A stretch of DNA of 42,843 nucleotides, from NCBI GenBank assembly GCA_947630235.1, contig CANRGN010000013.1:1-42843 (forward strand), written 5' to 3'. The notes under the pieces were generated by a model that made no database searches, was not told the DNA's origin, and saw only the letters and a list, made by a program, of their open reading frames with translations. Source of the DNA: an uncultured Clostridia bacterium (GTDB lineage: Bacteria > Bacillota > Clostridia > TANB77 > CAG-508). A program made the position numbers and the translations under genes. Below, piece after piece: positions 8,081 to 16,033 of the stretch; positions within the stretch are counted from its first letter, which is position 1; each line of letters opens with the position of its first letter.

Positions 8081-9163
8081 TCAATCTATTTTAAATATAC
8101 TTTTTAGCAAACCTTCATCTAAAAATGGAGAAAATATATTTTTTAAAATAATCAAAATAATAGGACCTATTAATAACCCTATTACACCTAAAAATTTGAA
8201 TCCAGTATACATTGATATTAATGTAATTATAGGATGAATTCCTATTTTATTACTTACTACTTTAGGTTCTAAAAATTGTTTTACTATAAGAGTTAATAAA
8301 TATAACCCCAAAATAGAAAATCCTAAAGATTTATTATGATTTACTATTTCTATTATCCCCCATGGTAACATAACAGTTCCTGAACCTAAAATAGGAAGTG
8401 CATCTACAAACATTATAAGTAGTGCCATTAATATTGGATATTTTATCTTCATTCCTAAAAAATAAAACACATGAAGTCCTATTAAAACAATTATAAAAGA
8501 AATAAAGATCATAATTATTTCTGCTTTTAAATATCCACCTAAAGCTGATGTAATTTCTTTTGAATGCTTAATCAAATTTTTCATCCATTTATGTGGAACG
8601 TGATGTTCCATTCTATCTAAAATATAAAATTTATCAGATGTTATAAAATATGTTGCAAGTATTGTTATTATTAAATAAATAAATATTGCAGGAATTTTAG
8701 TAACTATTGATAACACACTATCCAAAAAATTCCTTAAAATATTTACACCTTTATTTAATATATCTATACTACTATTTTGTACTAATTCTTTAACTTGATC
8801 AGAGATTTGAAATTTATTTAAATCTATTTTTTGAAATATATTAGAAACAAATGATATCGATTTTTCTAAAATTTGATTTAACCCTGATAATAAATTACTA
8901 GCTTCAGAAAAAATGTTAAATACTATCCAGGAAATTAATGCTATAAGTAAAGCAAAAACAAAAACAAGTACAATTATACTTGAGCTTTTTCTAGTTAGAC
9001 CACTTTTTACAGAAAATTTTTTTATTAGTGGTTCAACTATTAAAGAAATAATATATGCAATTAAAAATGGTAAATAAAATATTATAAATTTATAACCTAA
9101 AAAAATTAATAAGATAGAAAATAATATTATAGATATTTGTTTAATCCAGTACTTATAATCCAT
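8081..9163 (-). CDS. AI-2E family transporter / YtvI-like membrane protein
   Basis: The 360-residue protein has the PF01594 layout: two N-terminal membrane spans ('ISIILFSILLIFLGYKFIIF', 'YLPFLIAYIISLIVEPLIK'), a third near residue 65, a soluble amphipathic region of about 90 residues ('ILEKSISFVSNIFQKIDL'), then a C-terminal cluster of spans including 'PILMALLIMFVDALPILGSG', 'GLYLLTLIVKQFLEPKVVS', 'GIHPIITLISMYTGFKFLGVIGLLIGPI'. Those DALP-x-GSG and EPK-x-x-x-x-x-G-x-HP motifs are typical of the family. Members include sporulation protein YtvI, the Na+/Li+ antiporters and the AI-2 exporter TqsA; which role applies is not decidable here. Start ATG 9163 follows TGAGGT. It stands alone behind the terminator at 9197. 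Confidence 0.85.
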   Translation of the reverse strand: MDYKYWIKQISIILFSILLIFLGYKFIIFYLPFLIAYIISLIVEPLIKKFSVKSGLTRKSSSIIVLVFVFALLIALISWIVFNIFSEASNLLSGLNQILEKSISFVSNIFQKIDLNKFQISDQVKELVQNSSIDILNKGVNILRNFLDSVLSIVTKIPAIFIYLIITILATYFITSDKFYILDRMEHHVPHKWMKNLIKHSKEITSALGGYLKAEIIMIFISFIIVLIGLHVFYFLGMKIKYPILMALLIMFVDALPILGSGTVMLPWGIIEIVNHNKSLGFSILGLYLLTLIVKQFLEPKVVSNKIGIHPIITLISMYTGFKFLGVIGLLIGPIILIILKNIFSPFLDEGLLKSIFKID

Positions 9164-9196
9164 AAATTAACCTCAAAATATAAAATTTCTATATGT

Positions 9197-9222
9197 AAAG
9201 GCGTGCATTACACGCCTTTTTT
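9197..9222. terminator. Terminator hairpin downstream of the CBS gene
   Basis: AAAGGCGTG (9197-9205) and CACGCCTTT (9211-9219) form a perfect 9-bp stem with a 5-base loop, with Ts after it on the plus strand and a short T run on the minus strand. It lies between the CBS-pair gene and the AI-2E gene, immediately beside repeat copy A. Confidence 0.6.
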
Positions 9223-9364
9223 ATTCAGTAGGAAAGTTCTCTGTAGATAGGCTGAATAAAAGCATTGCACACAATTTTTGTCAAAATTGGCGCACGAACA
9301 ATTTAACGTGGACTTTGCAATACATTTTTGCATTATGACATAAGAAAACGTCCACTATTGTTCT
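9221..9364 (+). repeat. Interspersed ~140-bp structured repeat, copy A
   Basis: This copy begins TTATTCAGTAGGAAAGTTCT and ends CCACTATTGTTCT. It contains a first hairpin TTATTCAG...CTGAATAA, a second inverted repeat CAATTTTTG/TCAAAATTG, and a third compound hairpin GAACAAT...GTGGAC...GTCCAC...ATTGTTC. Near-identical or diverged copies lie at 33766 (same orientation), 42642 and 16661 (reverse), with a 40-bp partial copy at 39121. The right edge of copy A supplies part of the stop codon region of the CBS gene. Confidence 0.85.
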
Positions 9365-9795
9365 TAGCAATTACAAACTTGATCACATATACATTCAAAT
9401 GTTTGTCCTACTTTAGTTGTAGATACATTATTATTTTGTGCTAAATCACCCATTGATAACATTCCTACTATTTGTCCATCTTCTATAACAGGAAGTCTTC
9501 TTATTTGATTTTCTGCCATACATTTACATGCTTCATCTAAATCTGTATCTGGTGTTGTTTTTATAACTTCAGTATTCATAATATCTGATGCTTTAGTATT
9601 TGCACAATTTAAATTATTTGCTATACATCTTGTTATTATATCTCTATCTGTTATTAAACCAACAACATGGTTTTGATGATTACAAATTGGAATACTTCCA
9701 ACTTTATTACTACTCATTAGTTTTGCAACATCTGATAAAGTAGTTTCAGGTGAAGCTTGTACTACAGTATTTGTCATACAATCTTTTACTCTCAT
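9364..9795 (-). CDS. Two-CBS-domain protein
   Basis: The 143-residue protein is a Bateman module: CBS1 'VKDCMTNTVVQASPETTLSDV...VGSIPI...VVGLITDRDII' and CBS2 'ASDIMNTEVIKTTPDTDLDEA...IRRLPVIEDGQIVGMLSMGDL'. Such stand-alone pairs bind adenine nucleotides and act as energy or stress sensors; the target is unknown. A short tail 'FECICDQVCNC' has four cysteines in eight residues, which could bind metal or be oxidised. ATG 9795 follows AAAGGAATT. The stop codon abuts repeat copy A, so the last residues may have been altered by that repeat's arrival. Confidence 0.9.
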   Translation of the reverse strand: MRVKDCMTNTVVQASPETTLSDVAKLMSSNKVGSIPICNHQNHVVGLITDRDIITRCIANNLNCANTKASDIMNTEVIKTTPDTDLDEACKCMAENQIRRLPVIEDGQIVGMLSMGDLAQNNNVSTTKVGQTFECICDQVCNC

Positions 9796-9936
9796 AACTT
9801 AATTCCTTTCTTATTAATTTTAAACAATAGAAAAAATTAATATTAAAATATTAATTTTTATCTATTGTTTAAATAAATTAAGTGAATATTATATTTCACT
9901 TAATTTTATTATTATCAAATCATAATAATTTATTCT

Positions 9937-10551
9937 CTAAAACATATATCTTTGATCATAATAATTTGGAATATTTTGGTAATTATTAAAGCCATTATTT
10001 GAAAATCTTCTTATATTATTTCTATTAATTATCTCTTTTATAAGTAGAATTTTAATTAAATCTTTTAATAACATTGTTTCATTTTGATTATTTTGTGAAG
10101 AGGTAGATGTTTGTGTCATAGTAGTTGTTTGAGTTGTATTTTGATTTGTATTATTTCTTTGAGGTTGTGTTTGCGTTTGGGATTGTGTTTGTGTAGAAGT
10201 AGTATTATTAGAATTTAAACTAGAACTATTATCTAAATTATTTCTAGCATCACCTTCTACAATATTATAAACTGTATCTACCATAGAATTTAAATTATCT
10301 TCAGACATATACTGGTAATTATTTCCTGTAAGAACTCTTGAAACCACGGGCTGAACAATCCTATATATGCTAGGGTACATATTATTAATATTAGAATTAC
10401 CATTATTAAAATTTTGGCCAGCAAAATTGTTTTGAAAATTTGGATTCTGCATATTATTATATCCCATATAAGGATAATTTAGATTTTGATTAGGCATTTG
10501 ATTAAAATAAAAAACATCTCTCATATAATCATCATAATTTTGAAAGTACAT
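9937..10551 (-). CDS. Asn/Gln-rich protein, possible spore-associated family
   Basis: The start is ATG 10551 (MYFQNYDDYM), directly behind AAAGGAGGAAGATTT; an upstream in-frame start at 10620 has no such site. The 204-residue protein has three parts: an Asn/Tyr-rich N-terminus ('NYPYMGYNNMQNPNFQNNF'), a conserved-looking helical block 'MYPSIYRIVQPVVSRVL...MSEDNLNSMVDTVYNIV', a Thr/Gln/Asn low-complexity linker ('TQTQSQTQTQPQ'), and a basic helical end 'LLKDLIKILLIKEIINRNNIRR'. The helical block and the LLRDLI-type tail recall uncharacterised clostridial proteins often suspected to be spore coat related. No signal peptide. Function unknown; the spore link is inference. Confidence 0.6.
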   Translation of the reverse strand: MYFQNYDDYMRDVFYFNQMPNQNLNYPYMGYNNMQNPNFQNNFAGQNFNNGNSNINNMYPSIYRIVQPVVSRVLTGNNYQYMSEDNLNSMVDTVYNIVEGDARNNLDNSSSLNSNNTTSTQTQSQTQTQPQRNNTNQNTTQTTTMTQTSTSSQNNQNETMLLKDLIKILLIKEIINRNNIRRFSNNGFNNYQNIPNYYDQRYMF

Positions 10552-10630
10552 AAATCTTCCTCCTTTTTTATAATTATATTTAAGAATTATTATTTTAGAA
10601 CCAATATAATTTTGGGACAAGGTGAGTCAA

Positions 10631-10654
10631 AGGGACGTAGCAAGCTACGTCCCT
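10631..10654. terminator. GC-rich perfect hairpin at the murD end
   Basis: AGGGACGTAGC (10631-10641) and GCTACGTCCCT (10644-10654) form a perfect 11-bp stem with a 2-base spacer, continued by weaker outer pairing GTGA/TCAC (10622-10625, 10660-10663) that reaches into the murD stop codon. It is much more GC-rich than its surroundings and has no T run, so it may be a REP-like palindrome or a transcript-stabilising end, not a classical terminator. Confidence 0.5.
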
Positions 10655-10659
10655 CTGGT

Positions 10660-12072
10660 TCACTCAACTATTTCTCTTACTAATGATTTAAAGCACTCTC
10701 CTCTTTGTGCAAAATTATCAAACATATCAAAACTAGCACTCGCAGGAGAAAATAAAATTATATCACCTTTTACAGCAATTTTTTTTGCAACCAATACAGT
10801 TTCTTCTAAAGTATTACATCTATATATATCTATTTTTTTAGAAGAATGTTTCATTTCTTTGGTAACAGCACTTTCTATTTTATCTGCTGTTTGACCTAAT
10901 AAAATCAATGTTTTACAATTATCCAAAATAGGTTTGGCCAAAACGGTATAATCTAAATTTTTATCATATCCACCAGCAATTAAAATCATATTTTTAAAAG
11001 GAAATGCATTTAATCCAGCCATAGTTCTAGTAGGACTAGAACTTACAGAATCATTATACCACTTAACTCTATCTTTAGTTTCTTTTATAAGTTCAAGCCT
11101 ATGTTCCACTCCTGGAAAATCTTTTAAAGCGTTTAATACATCATTTATATCACAAAAATCTTTTGTAGCAGCAATAGCACAAGCAACATTTTCTAAATTA
11201 TGAACTCCTTTAAGTAATATATCTTTACTATCTAATATATGAGCTCTTAAATCAGATACACAATATTTTATTTTGTTATTTTCAACTATATATCCATTTG
11301 AAATTTTATTTTTACTTGAAAAGAAAATAACTTTGCCTTTAGCCTCTTTTTCAAATTCTCTAATTATTTCATTATCATAATTTAAAATAAGAGTTCCATA
11401 TTTATCTTGATATTTAAAAATATTCTTTTTTGCCTCTATATATTCCTCCATACAAGAATGAATATCTAAATGATTTGGTGTAATATTAGTGATTATTGAT
11501 ATTTTTGGACTAATCTTCATTCCCATAAGTTGAAAACTACTTAATTCAACAATAACAATATCATCAGGAGTCATATTTTCAATTTCTGTAAATAAAGGAA
11601 TACCAATATTACCACCTAGATAACAATTATATCCCTTTTCTTTCAATATTCTATAAATAATTGTAGTAGTTGTTGTTTTACCATCACTTCCAGTTACACC
11701 TATAACCAACCCTGGACACAATTCTAATACCATTTCAATTTCCGTAGTTACTACTGCTCCGCTTTGAACCTCTTCTATTAATTCTAATCTAGTTGGAAGA
11801 CAACTAGGTGAACGAAAAATTAAATCAAATCCTTTAAGATTATTTAAACATTTTTTACCAAGATAAAATTTCATTCCATGCGAAACCACTTTATCCATAG
11901 CTTTTTTATCTATATAATCAATTTCTTTTTCATCAAAAATAGTTACTTCTGCTTTATATTTATTTAAATAATCTATAAGCGGTATATTACTAACTCCTAA
12001 ACCTATTATAGCTACTTTTTTCTTAGATAAATAATTATTAAATTCTTGTAATTTTTTATTTACATATCCCAT
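10660..12072 (-). CDS. murD: UDP-N-acetylmuramoyl-L-alanine:D-glutamate ligase
   Basis: MurD adds D-Glu to UDP-MurNAc-L-Ala in the cytoplasmic stage of peptidoglycan synthesis. The 470-residue protein has a Rossmann N-terminus ('VAIIGLGVSNIPLIDYL', residues 20-36), the Mur ATP loop TGSDGKT (127-133), 'ELSSFQL', 'NITPNHLDIH', 'HNLENVACAIAA' and the ligase C-terminal motif 'WYNDSVSSSPTRTMAGL'. The length is typical. ATG 12072 follows GAGAGG. It starts six bases after the stop of the upstream gene at 12079, so the two are probably cotranscribed and translationally coupled. Confidence 0.95.
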   Translation of the reverse strand: MGYVNKKLQEFNNYLSKKKVAIIGLGVSNIPLIDYLNKYKAEVTIFDEKEIDYIDKKAMDKVVSHGMKFYLGKKCLNNLKGFDLIFRSPSCLPTRLELIEEVQSGAVVTTEIEMVLELCPGLVIGVTGSDGKTTTTTIIYRILKEKGYNCYLGGNIGIPLFTEIENMTPDDIVIVELSSFQLMGMKISPKISIITNITPNHLDIHSCMEEYIEAKKNIFKYQDKYGTLILNYDNEIIREFEKEAKGKVIFFSSKNKISNGYIVENNKIKYCVSDLRAHILDSKDILLKGVHNLENVACAIAATKDFCDINDVLNALKDFPGVEHRLELIKETKDRVKWYNDSVSSSPTRTMAGLNAFPFKNMILIAGGYDKNLDYTVLAKPILDNCKTLILLGQTADKIESAVTKEMKHSSKKIDIYRCNTLEETVLVAKKIAVKGDIILFSPASASFDMFDNFAQRGECFKSLVREIVE

Positions 12073-12078
12073 ACTTAT

Positions 12079-12813
12079 TTACCTCTCTTCATCAAATTTA
12101 CTTTGGATATTTTTATGAGTCAAATCTATACAATCTTTAGATTCATCACTTAAACTATAAAATCTTACATCTGCATCAAGCATTTCACAATTTACTTTTT
12201 TTATTAAACTCTTTCGAAAGAATAAATTATCTAAATTTTTTCCATTTGCTTTTATTTCATAAAGTAAATGAAAATTATCTGGAATTAATAACATAATATT
12301 TTTATTAGATCTAACATCAAAATATGGATTCTGAGGCTCTGTAATTCCTAATTTTTTTAAAGTTTTTGAAAGTAAAAATTGATCTAATATTGATATAGAT
12401 TGATTATAATCTTCAAACATTTTATAATACCCAATTAATAAATATGATGACTTATTAACCAAATATTCAATTTTTGTAACTGTATTATTATTTTTATTAG
12501 ATTCAAAAAATTCTACATACTCTACTTCATCAAAAACTTTTGAATTTAACTTATTATCTTTTTTAGATAATTTTTTAAATAAAGTGGTATCTGCAAATTT
12601 TTCTCTACTTTGAATAAAAATATAACTACCATTATTAATCTTTAATCCAATTCTTTTATTCGACTTACTTAAAAAATATGATTCACCAGTATCTTTTATA
12701 TTTCCACCAATAATTTCTAATTTATCATTAGAACTATATAAATTAAAGTCACTACCATCAATTTCTGCTATAAATATACTAGTTAAATAGTCACTAGCTT
12801 TTTTAAATATCAT
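12079..12813 (-). CDS. Unrecognised 244-residue protein upstream of murD
   Basis: No signal peptide or membrane span is visible and no known motif stands out. The sequence alternates hydrophobic strands and charged turns ('IFIAEIDGSDFNLYSSNDKLEIIGG', 'KNIMLLIPDNFHLLYEIKA', 'NCEMLDADVRFYSL'), suggesting an alpha/beta soluble protein. It ends six bases before murD and is likely in one operon with it; no other division or wall gene adjoins. Codon use (AAA, TTA, ATA) matches the local genes. Function unknown. Confidence 0.6.
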   Translation of the reverse strand: MIFKKASDYLTSIFIAEIDGSDFNLYSSNDKLEIIGGNIKDTGESYFLSKSNKRIGLKINNGSYIFIQSREKFADTTLFKKLSKKDNKLNSKVFDEVEYVEFFESNKNNNTVTKIEYLVNKSSYLLIGYYKMFEDYNQSISILDQFLLSKTLKKLGITEPQNPYFDVRSNKNIMLLIPDNFHLLYEIKANGKNLDNLFFRKSLIKKVNCEMLDADVRFYSLSDESKDCIDLTHKNIQSKFDEER

Positions 12814-12908
12814 ATTTACACTTCCTTATGATTATTCTCAAATTTAATCAAATTTATAATATAATATCACAATTTATGTGATTTATCAATCAAAAATAAC
12901 AATTGTAA

Positions 12909-12935
12909 ACATAATTTGTTTATATTCATAAAATA
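12909..12935 (+). promoter_or_regulatory. SigK-like promoter of spoVFB
   Basis: AC at 12909-12910, a 16-base spacer and CATAAAATA at 12927-12935 match the SigK consensus AC-N16/17-CATANNNTA. It lies about 16 bases before the ribosome site AAGGAGGTGA. In Bacillus subtilis the spoVF operon is read by SigK in the mother cell, so site and gene agree. The site is inferred from sequence only. Confidence 0.5.
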
Positions 12936-12964
12936 TTAATGGATTATATAAAGGAGGTGATATT

Positions 12965-13540
12965 TTGAAAATTGATAACAAAAATATAGGTTTTGCTCTT
13001 ACTGGTTCATTTTGCACATTCGATAAAGCTATTAAAGAAATGGAAAAATTATCAAAAAAGTGTAATATTTTTCCTATTATGTCTTTTAATAGCTTTTCTT
13101 TAGATACTAAATTTGGAAAAGCTTCTGATTTTAAAGACAGAATCGAAAAAATTTGTAACAAAAAAATAATAAGTACTATTCAAGATGCAGAACCAATTGG
13201 ACCAAAAAGAATGCTTGATTTACTATTAATAGCGCCTTGCTCTGGAAACACAATTTCAAAACTTGCTAATGATATTATCGACACTCCTGTTACTATGGCT
13301 TGTAAATCTGCATTAAGAAATTCTACTCCTATTGTAATAGGAATATCTACTAATAATGCATTATCTGGAAATGCAGAAAATATTGGAAAATTACTTAATA
13401 GAAAAAATTATTATTTTGTACCTTTTAAACAAGATAATCCAATAACAAAACCTAGATCTATTGTATTTGATTTTAGTTATATAGAAAAAACTATAGAAGA
13501 GGCTTTAGAACATAAACAAATTTCTCCTATAATTTTGTGA
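12965..13540 (+). CDS. spoVFB: Dipicolinate synthase subunit B
   Basis: SpoVFB is the flavoprotein-like subunit of dipicolinate synthase, which makes the Ca2+-chelating DPA of the spore core from dihydrodipicolinate in the mother cell. The 191-residue protein has the Flavoprotein (PF02441) pattern: 'IGFALTGSFCTFDKAI' at the N-terminus, 'IGPKRMLDLLLIAPCSGNTISKLANDI', 'DTPVTMACKSALRNSTPIVIGISTNNALSG', and 'NYYFVPFKQDNP'. Translation starts at TTG 12965, fixed by the ideal site AAGGAGGTGA. The usual partner spoVFA is not adjacent, which is odd because the two normally form an operon. Many clostridia lack spoVFA and use EtfA-type proteins, so this organism should be checked. It has a SigK-like promoter and ends in a terminator. 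Confidence 0.9.
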   Translation: MKIDNKNIGFALTGSFCTFDKAIKEMEKLSKKCNIFPIMSFNSFSLDTKFGKASDFKDRIEKICNKKIISTIQDAEPIGPKRMLDLLLIAPCSGNTISKLANDIIDTPVTMACKSALRNSTPIVIGISTNNALSGNAENIGKLLNRKNYYFVPFKQDNPITKPRSIVFDFSYIEKTIEEALEHKQISPIIL

Positions 13541-13548
13541 ATATAATA

Positions 13549-13575
13549 AAACTGGCGATTAAAATTCGCCAGTTT
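13549..13575. terminator. Bidirectional terminator hairpin
   Basis: AAACTGGCGA (13549-13558) and TCGCCAGTTT (13566-13575) form a perfect 10-bp stem with a 7-base loop, between spoVFB and the convergent glycosyltransferase. On the minus strand it is followed by TTATTATATT. Confidence 0.75.
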
Positions 13576-13582
13576 CACAATA

Positions 13583-15152
13583 TCATTTTGATACTAAATA
13601 ATAATTATTTCTTACATATTCATCAGATGCTTTTTCAGTAATTTTATATAATTCCTTAATATTTTTAAAATCTGTATTATTTTTAATTTTATCTAAAATC
13701 TTTTTATTATTCATATATGATTTTATACATAAAATATATGAATCTTCACTATTTAAAGTTTCATCAATTAATATATAATTAACTTCATCTTTTTTATTAT
13801 TTATTATCAATGTTTTATTATAAATCATCATTTCTGGAATACTTTGAATATGATTAAAGAAATTATTATAAACATATACAAATGATTTATCACTATTTTC
13901 TTCAGCTATTTTTATAATATCTTTATAGTTTTTATATAAAAATTTGGGCTCTGAGCATATAATTCCTATAGATACTATAATTATCGATATTGCAGTAACA
14001 ATTATAGATTTATATTTAAATTTAATTATTTTATCAAATATTAAAATTGTAAACATTGAAACAAAGAAAATTACTGGCATTATATATCTTAGCTCTTGAA
14101 AATCTGATATTTTTACAATTATAAAGAAATATAAAATACTTGGTAATGTTGATAAAACTACTAAAAATTTTTGGTTAGATTTTTTATATAAATATAAAAT
14201 TCCTACAAAAAATAAAACAATTAAAAATATTTTTATATTACTATTTACACTAAAAGAAAAAGCTAAGTATTTAAAAAACTTCTTTAAATTTAATATGTAG
14301 CTAGATTCTTTTATATTTGTAATTCCTCTAGATGAAAATAAAATATGAGATATACAAGGTACAAACAATAATACACCAATAACCCCATATATAAAATGAC
14401 ATATAAAATATTTTTTAATACAATTATATTTCTTATCTCTTATCATTTTTATAATCATCATTATAAATATTAAAACTGCATAAATTGCAAATAAATATTG
14501 AGTTAAAAAACCTAGTACAGTAATAATTCCAAGCTGAATAATCATTTTTTTGTCTATTTCAAAATTATTTTTATATATTTTTAAACTATAATAAAAATAT
14601 AACATTACAAATAAACTAAGTAGCATATACATTCTTTGATATAATACCATAGATATTGTTCCCATAGACAAACCATATAATATTACACCTGCTATGCTTA
14701 AATCTTTTTTATCTAATAACATAAAAATTTTTCTTAAAACAAAACAGCTAATAAAAAAAGCTATAATATTAACTAAAAAAACAGAATATTTTGTAAAATT
14801 ACCGGTTAAATAAAATTACAGAAAAATGTACCAATAAATAAAATAATGGTGGATGATTATCTGATGCTTGATTTGTATATATTGATAATAAATTTAAATA
14901 ATTTTTGGGCGTTAATGTAACATAATCTATTACATATTCTTTTTCTTTCCATTCTGGTTTTCCATTTTCTGGAATATTATTATCTTTATAAGCTGTCATT
15001 AAACCAGAATATTTATTTACTGATGATGCTATAGAATAAACTTCATCTTCATGAAACCCTATCTTTTGAGTTTGATAAAAAAATATTATACCACACATAA
15101 AAAGAACTACTATTAGAAATAGTAAATTGCTAATAAATTCTTCTTTTTTCAT
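13583..15152 (-). CDS. GT39-type membrane glycosyltransferase with +1 frameshift
   Basis: This is a polyprenyl-phosphate-dependent sugar transferase of the ArnT/PMT (GT39) superfamily, acting on the outer face of the membrane. The first segment (117 codons) has a membrane span, the acidic motif GFHEDEVYS (HEDE at 34-37) and 'DNHPPLFYLLVHFS' (HPP at 100-102), both diagnostic. It ends ILFN-CGG-TAA. Skipping the C opposite plus-strand 14803-14804 gives ILFN-GNFTKYSVFLVNII and stays open into 'MLLDKKDLSIAGVILYG...YQRMYMLLSLFVML' and about eight further spans, ending with a soluble tail. The joined protein is 522 residues, normal for the family, and the joint matches the family's LF-x-G-x-F-S/T-K-W/Y pattern. 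Total length is 3n+1. The surplus C sits in AAC-C-GGT-AA, the same context as in the integrase and sigma factor genes. The acceptor is unknown. Confidence 0.8.
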
Positions 15153-15361
15153 TACAAAAATCTCCTAATAAATTTTTAATGAATTGTTTTGATATTATCA
15201 TAAATAGTTAAAATTATCAATAATATTATTTAAATATAACCTTCTACTTTTCTGTTAAAAAACACATTGAATTATACAAAATATTTTTAAATCATAAAAT
15301 TTCTTTCGCATAATTTTTCCTCAACTATATTATACTTTAAAACAGTAATTTTCTTTTAAAA

Positions 15362-16033
15362 TTACTGTTTTAATATAGATAATATTTTTACCAAAAATGA
15401 TTCATAAGGATTTAAATATGCTGTGCTAATAACATTTTCTACTCCTTCCATTGAAGATATTTCTTCTACAATATTTTTCAAATTCTTATTTTTAGATTTT
15501 ACTAAATAATTTGCTGGAAAAATATTTTTTCCTTCCTCATAATAAGGTTTAAATATATCTGTATTTTCGTCTTTAAAGTTTTCCTCAATAGTTTTTAAAC
15601 TATCTAATTTTGAATTATAAATAATTTCAGCACTTTCATCAAATTGTTTTATTTTTTTCTTTATATCTTGCAATTGTTCTTGAGATATTTCATCTTTTAA
15701 AAATATATTCATTTGAACTGCAGATAATTTATAATTTATAAAAACAATTACATTAAAAATAATAATTAAAATTAGCATAGTTCCTATTATAATTAAAGAC
15801 TTATTCTTTTTACTAATTTTCTTCTTAACATTTTTTAAATAATCAATCTCCTTAGTTTCATCATTTATATTATCATCATATACATTTTTTTTCATCAAAT
15901 TCAACTTATCACTACAATCTTTACAATTTTCTAAATGATTTTCTACAAACTTTTTTGAATTTTCTGATAAAACACCATCTAAATAATTTAATGACAAATC
16001 TTGAACTAAACTACATTCTATTTCCTTTTTCAT
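15362..16033 (-). CDS. Anti-sigma factor with FtsX-like extracellular domain
   Basis: The 223-residue protein has an N-terminal zinc-finger anti-sigma domain (Cys7, then HLENCKDC with His33, Cys37, Cys40), one membrane span at about 78-100 ('LIIIGTMLILIIIFNVIVFI') and an outside domain from about 103. That domain, 'AVQMNIFLKDEISQEQLQDI', then 'IYNSKLDSLKTIEENF', 'FPANYLVKSKNKNLKNIVEE', 'SMEGVENV', follows the FtsX extracellular domain closely: V-x-V-x-L, a helix, SKEEAL-like, NPLPASF-V-like, and L-x-x-L-x-GV-x-x-V. FtsX uses that domain to activate cell wall hydrolases. The gene overlaps the end of the sigma factor gene by 23 bases, so the two are coupled. Inference: it holds the sigma factor at the membrane and senses a wall or hydrolase signal. 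The domain call is by eye. Confidence 0.75.
   Translation of the reverse strand: MKKEIECSLVQDLSLNYLDGVLSENSKKFVENHLENCKDCSDKLNLMKKNVYDDNINDETKEIDYLKNVKKKISKKNKSLIIIGTMLILIIIFNVIVFINYKLSAVQMNIFLKDEISQEQLQDIKKKIKQFDESAEIIYNSKLDSLKTIEENFKDENTDIFKPYYEEGKNIFPANYLVKSKNKNLKNIVEEISSMEGVENVISTAYLNPYESFLVKILSILKQ

Noticed and set aside
9221..9364. Tn/IS remnant or MITE
   Set aside because: The ends (TTATTCAGTAGG and CTATTGTTCT) are not inverted repeats of one another and no target duplication is evident.
10622..10894. Plus-strand ORF opposite the murD 3' end
   Set aside because: It overlaps murD in antisense, has no ribosome site and resembles no protein.
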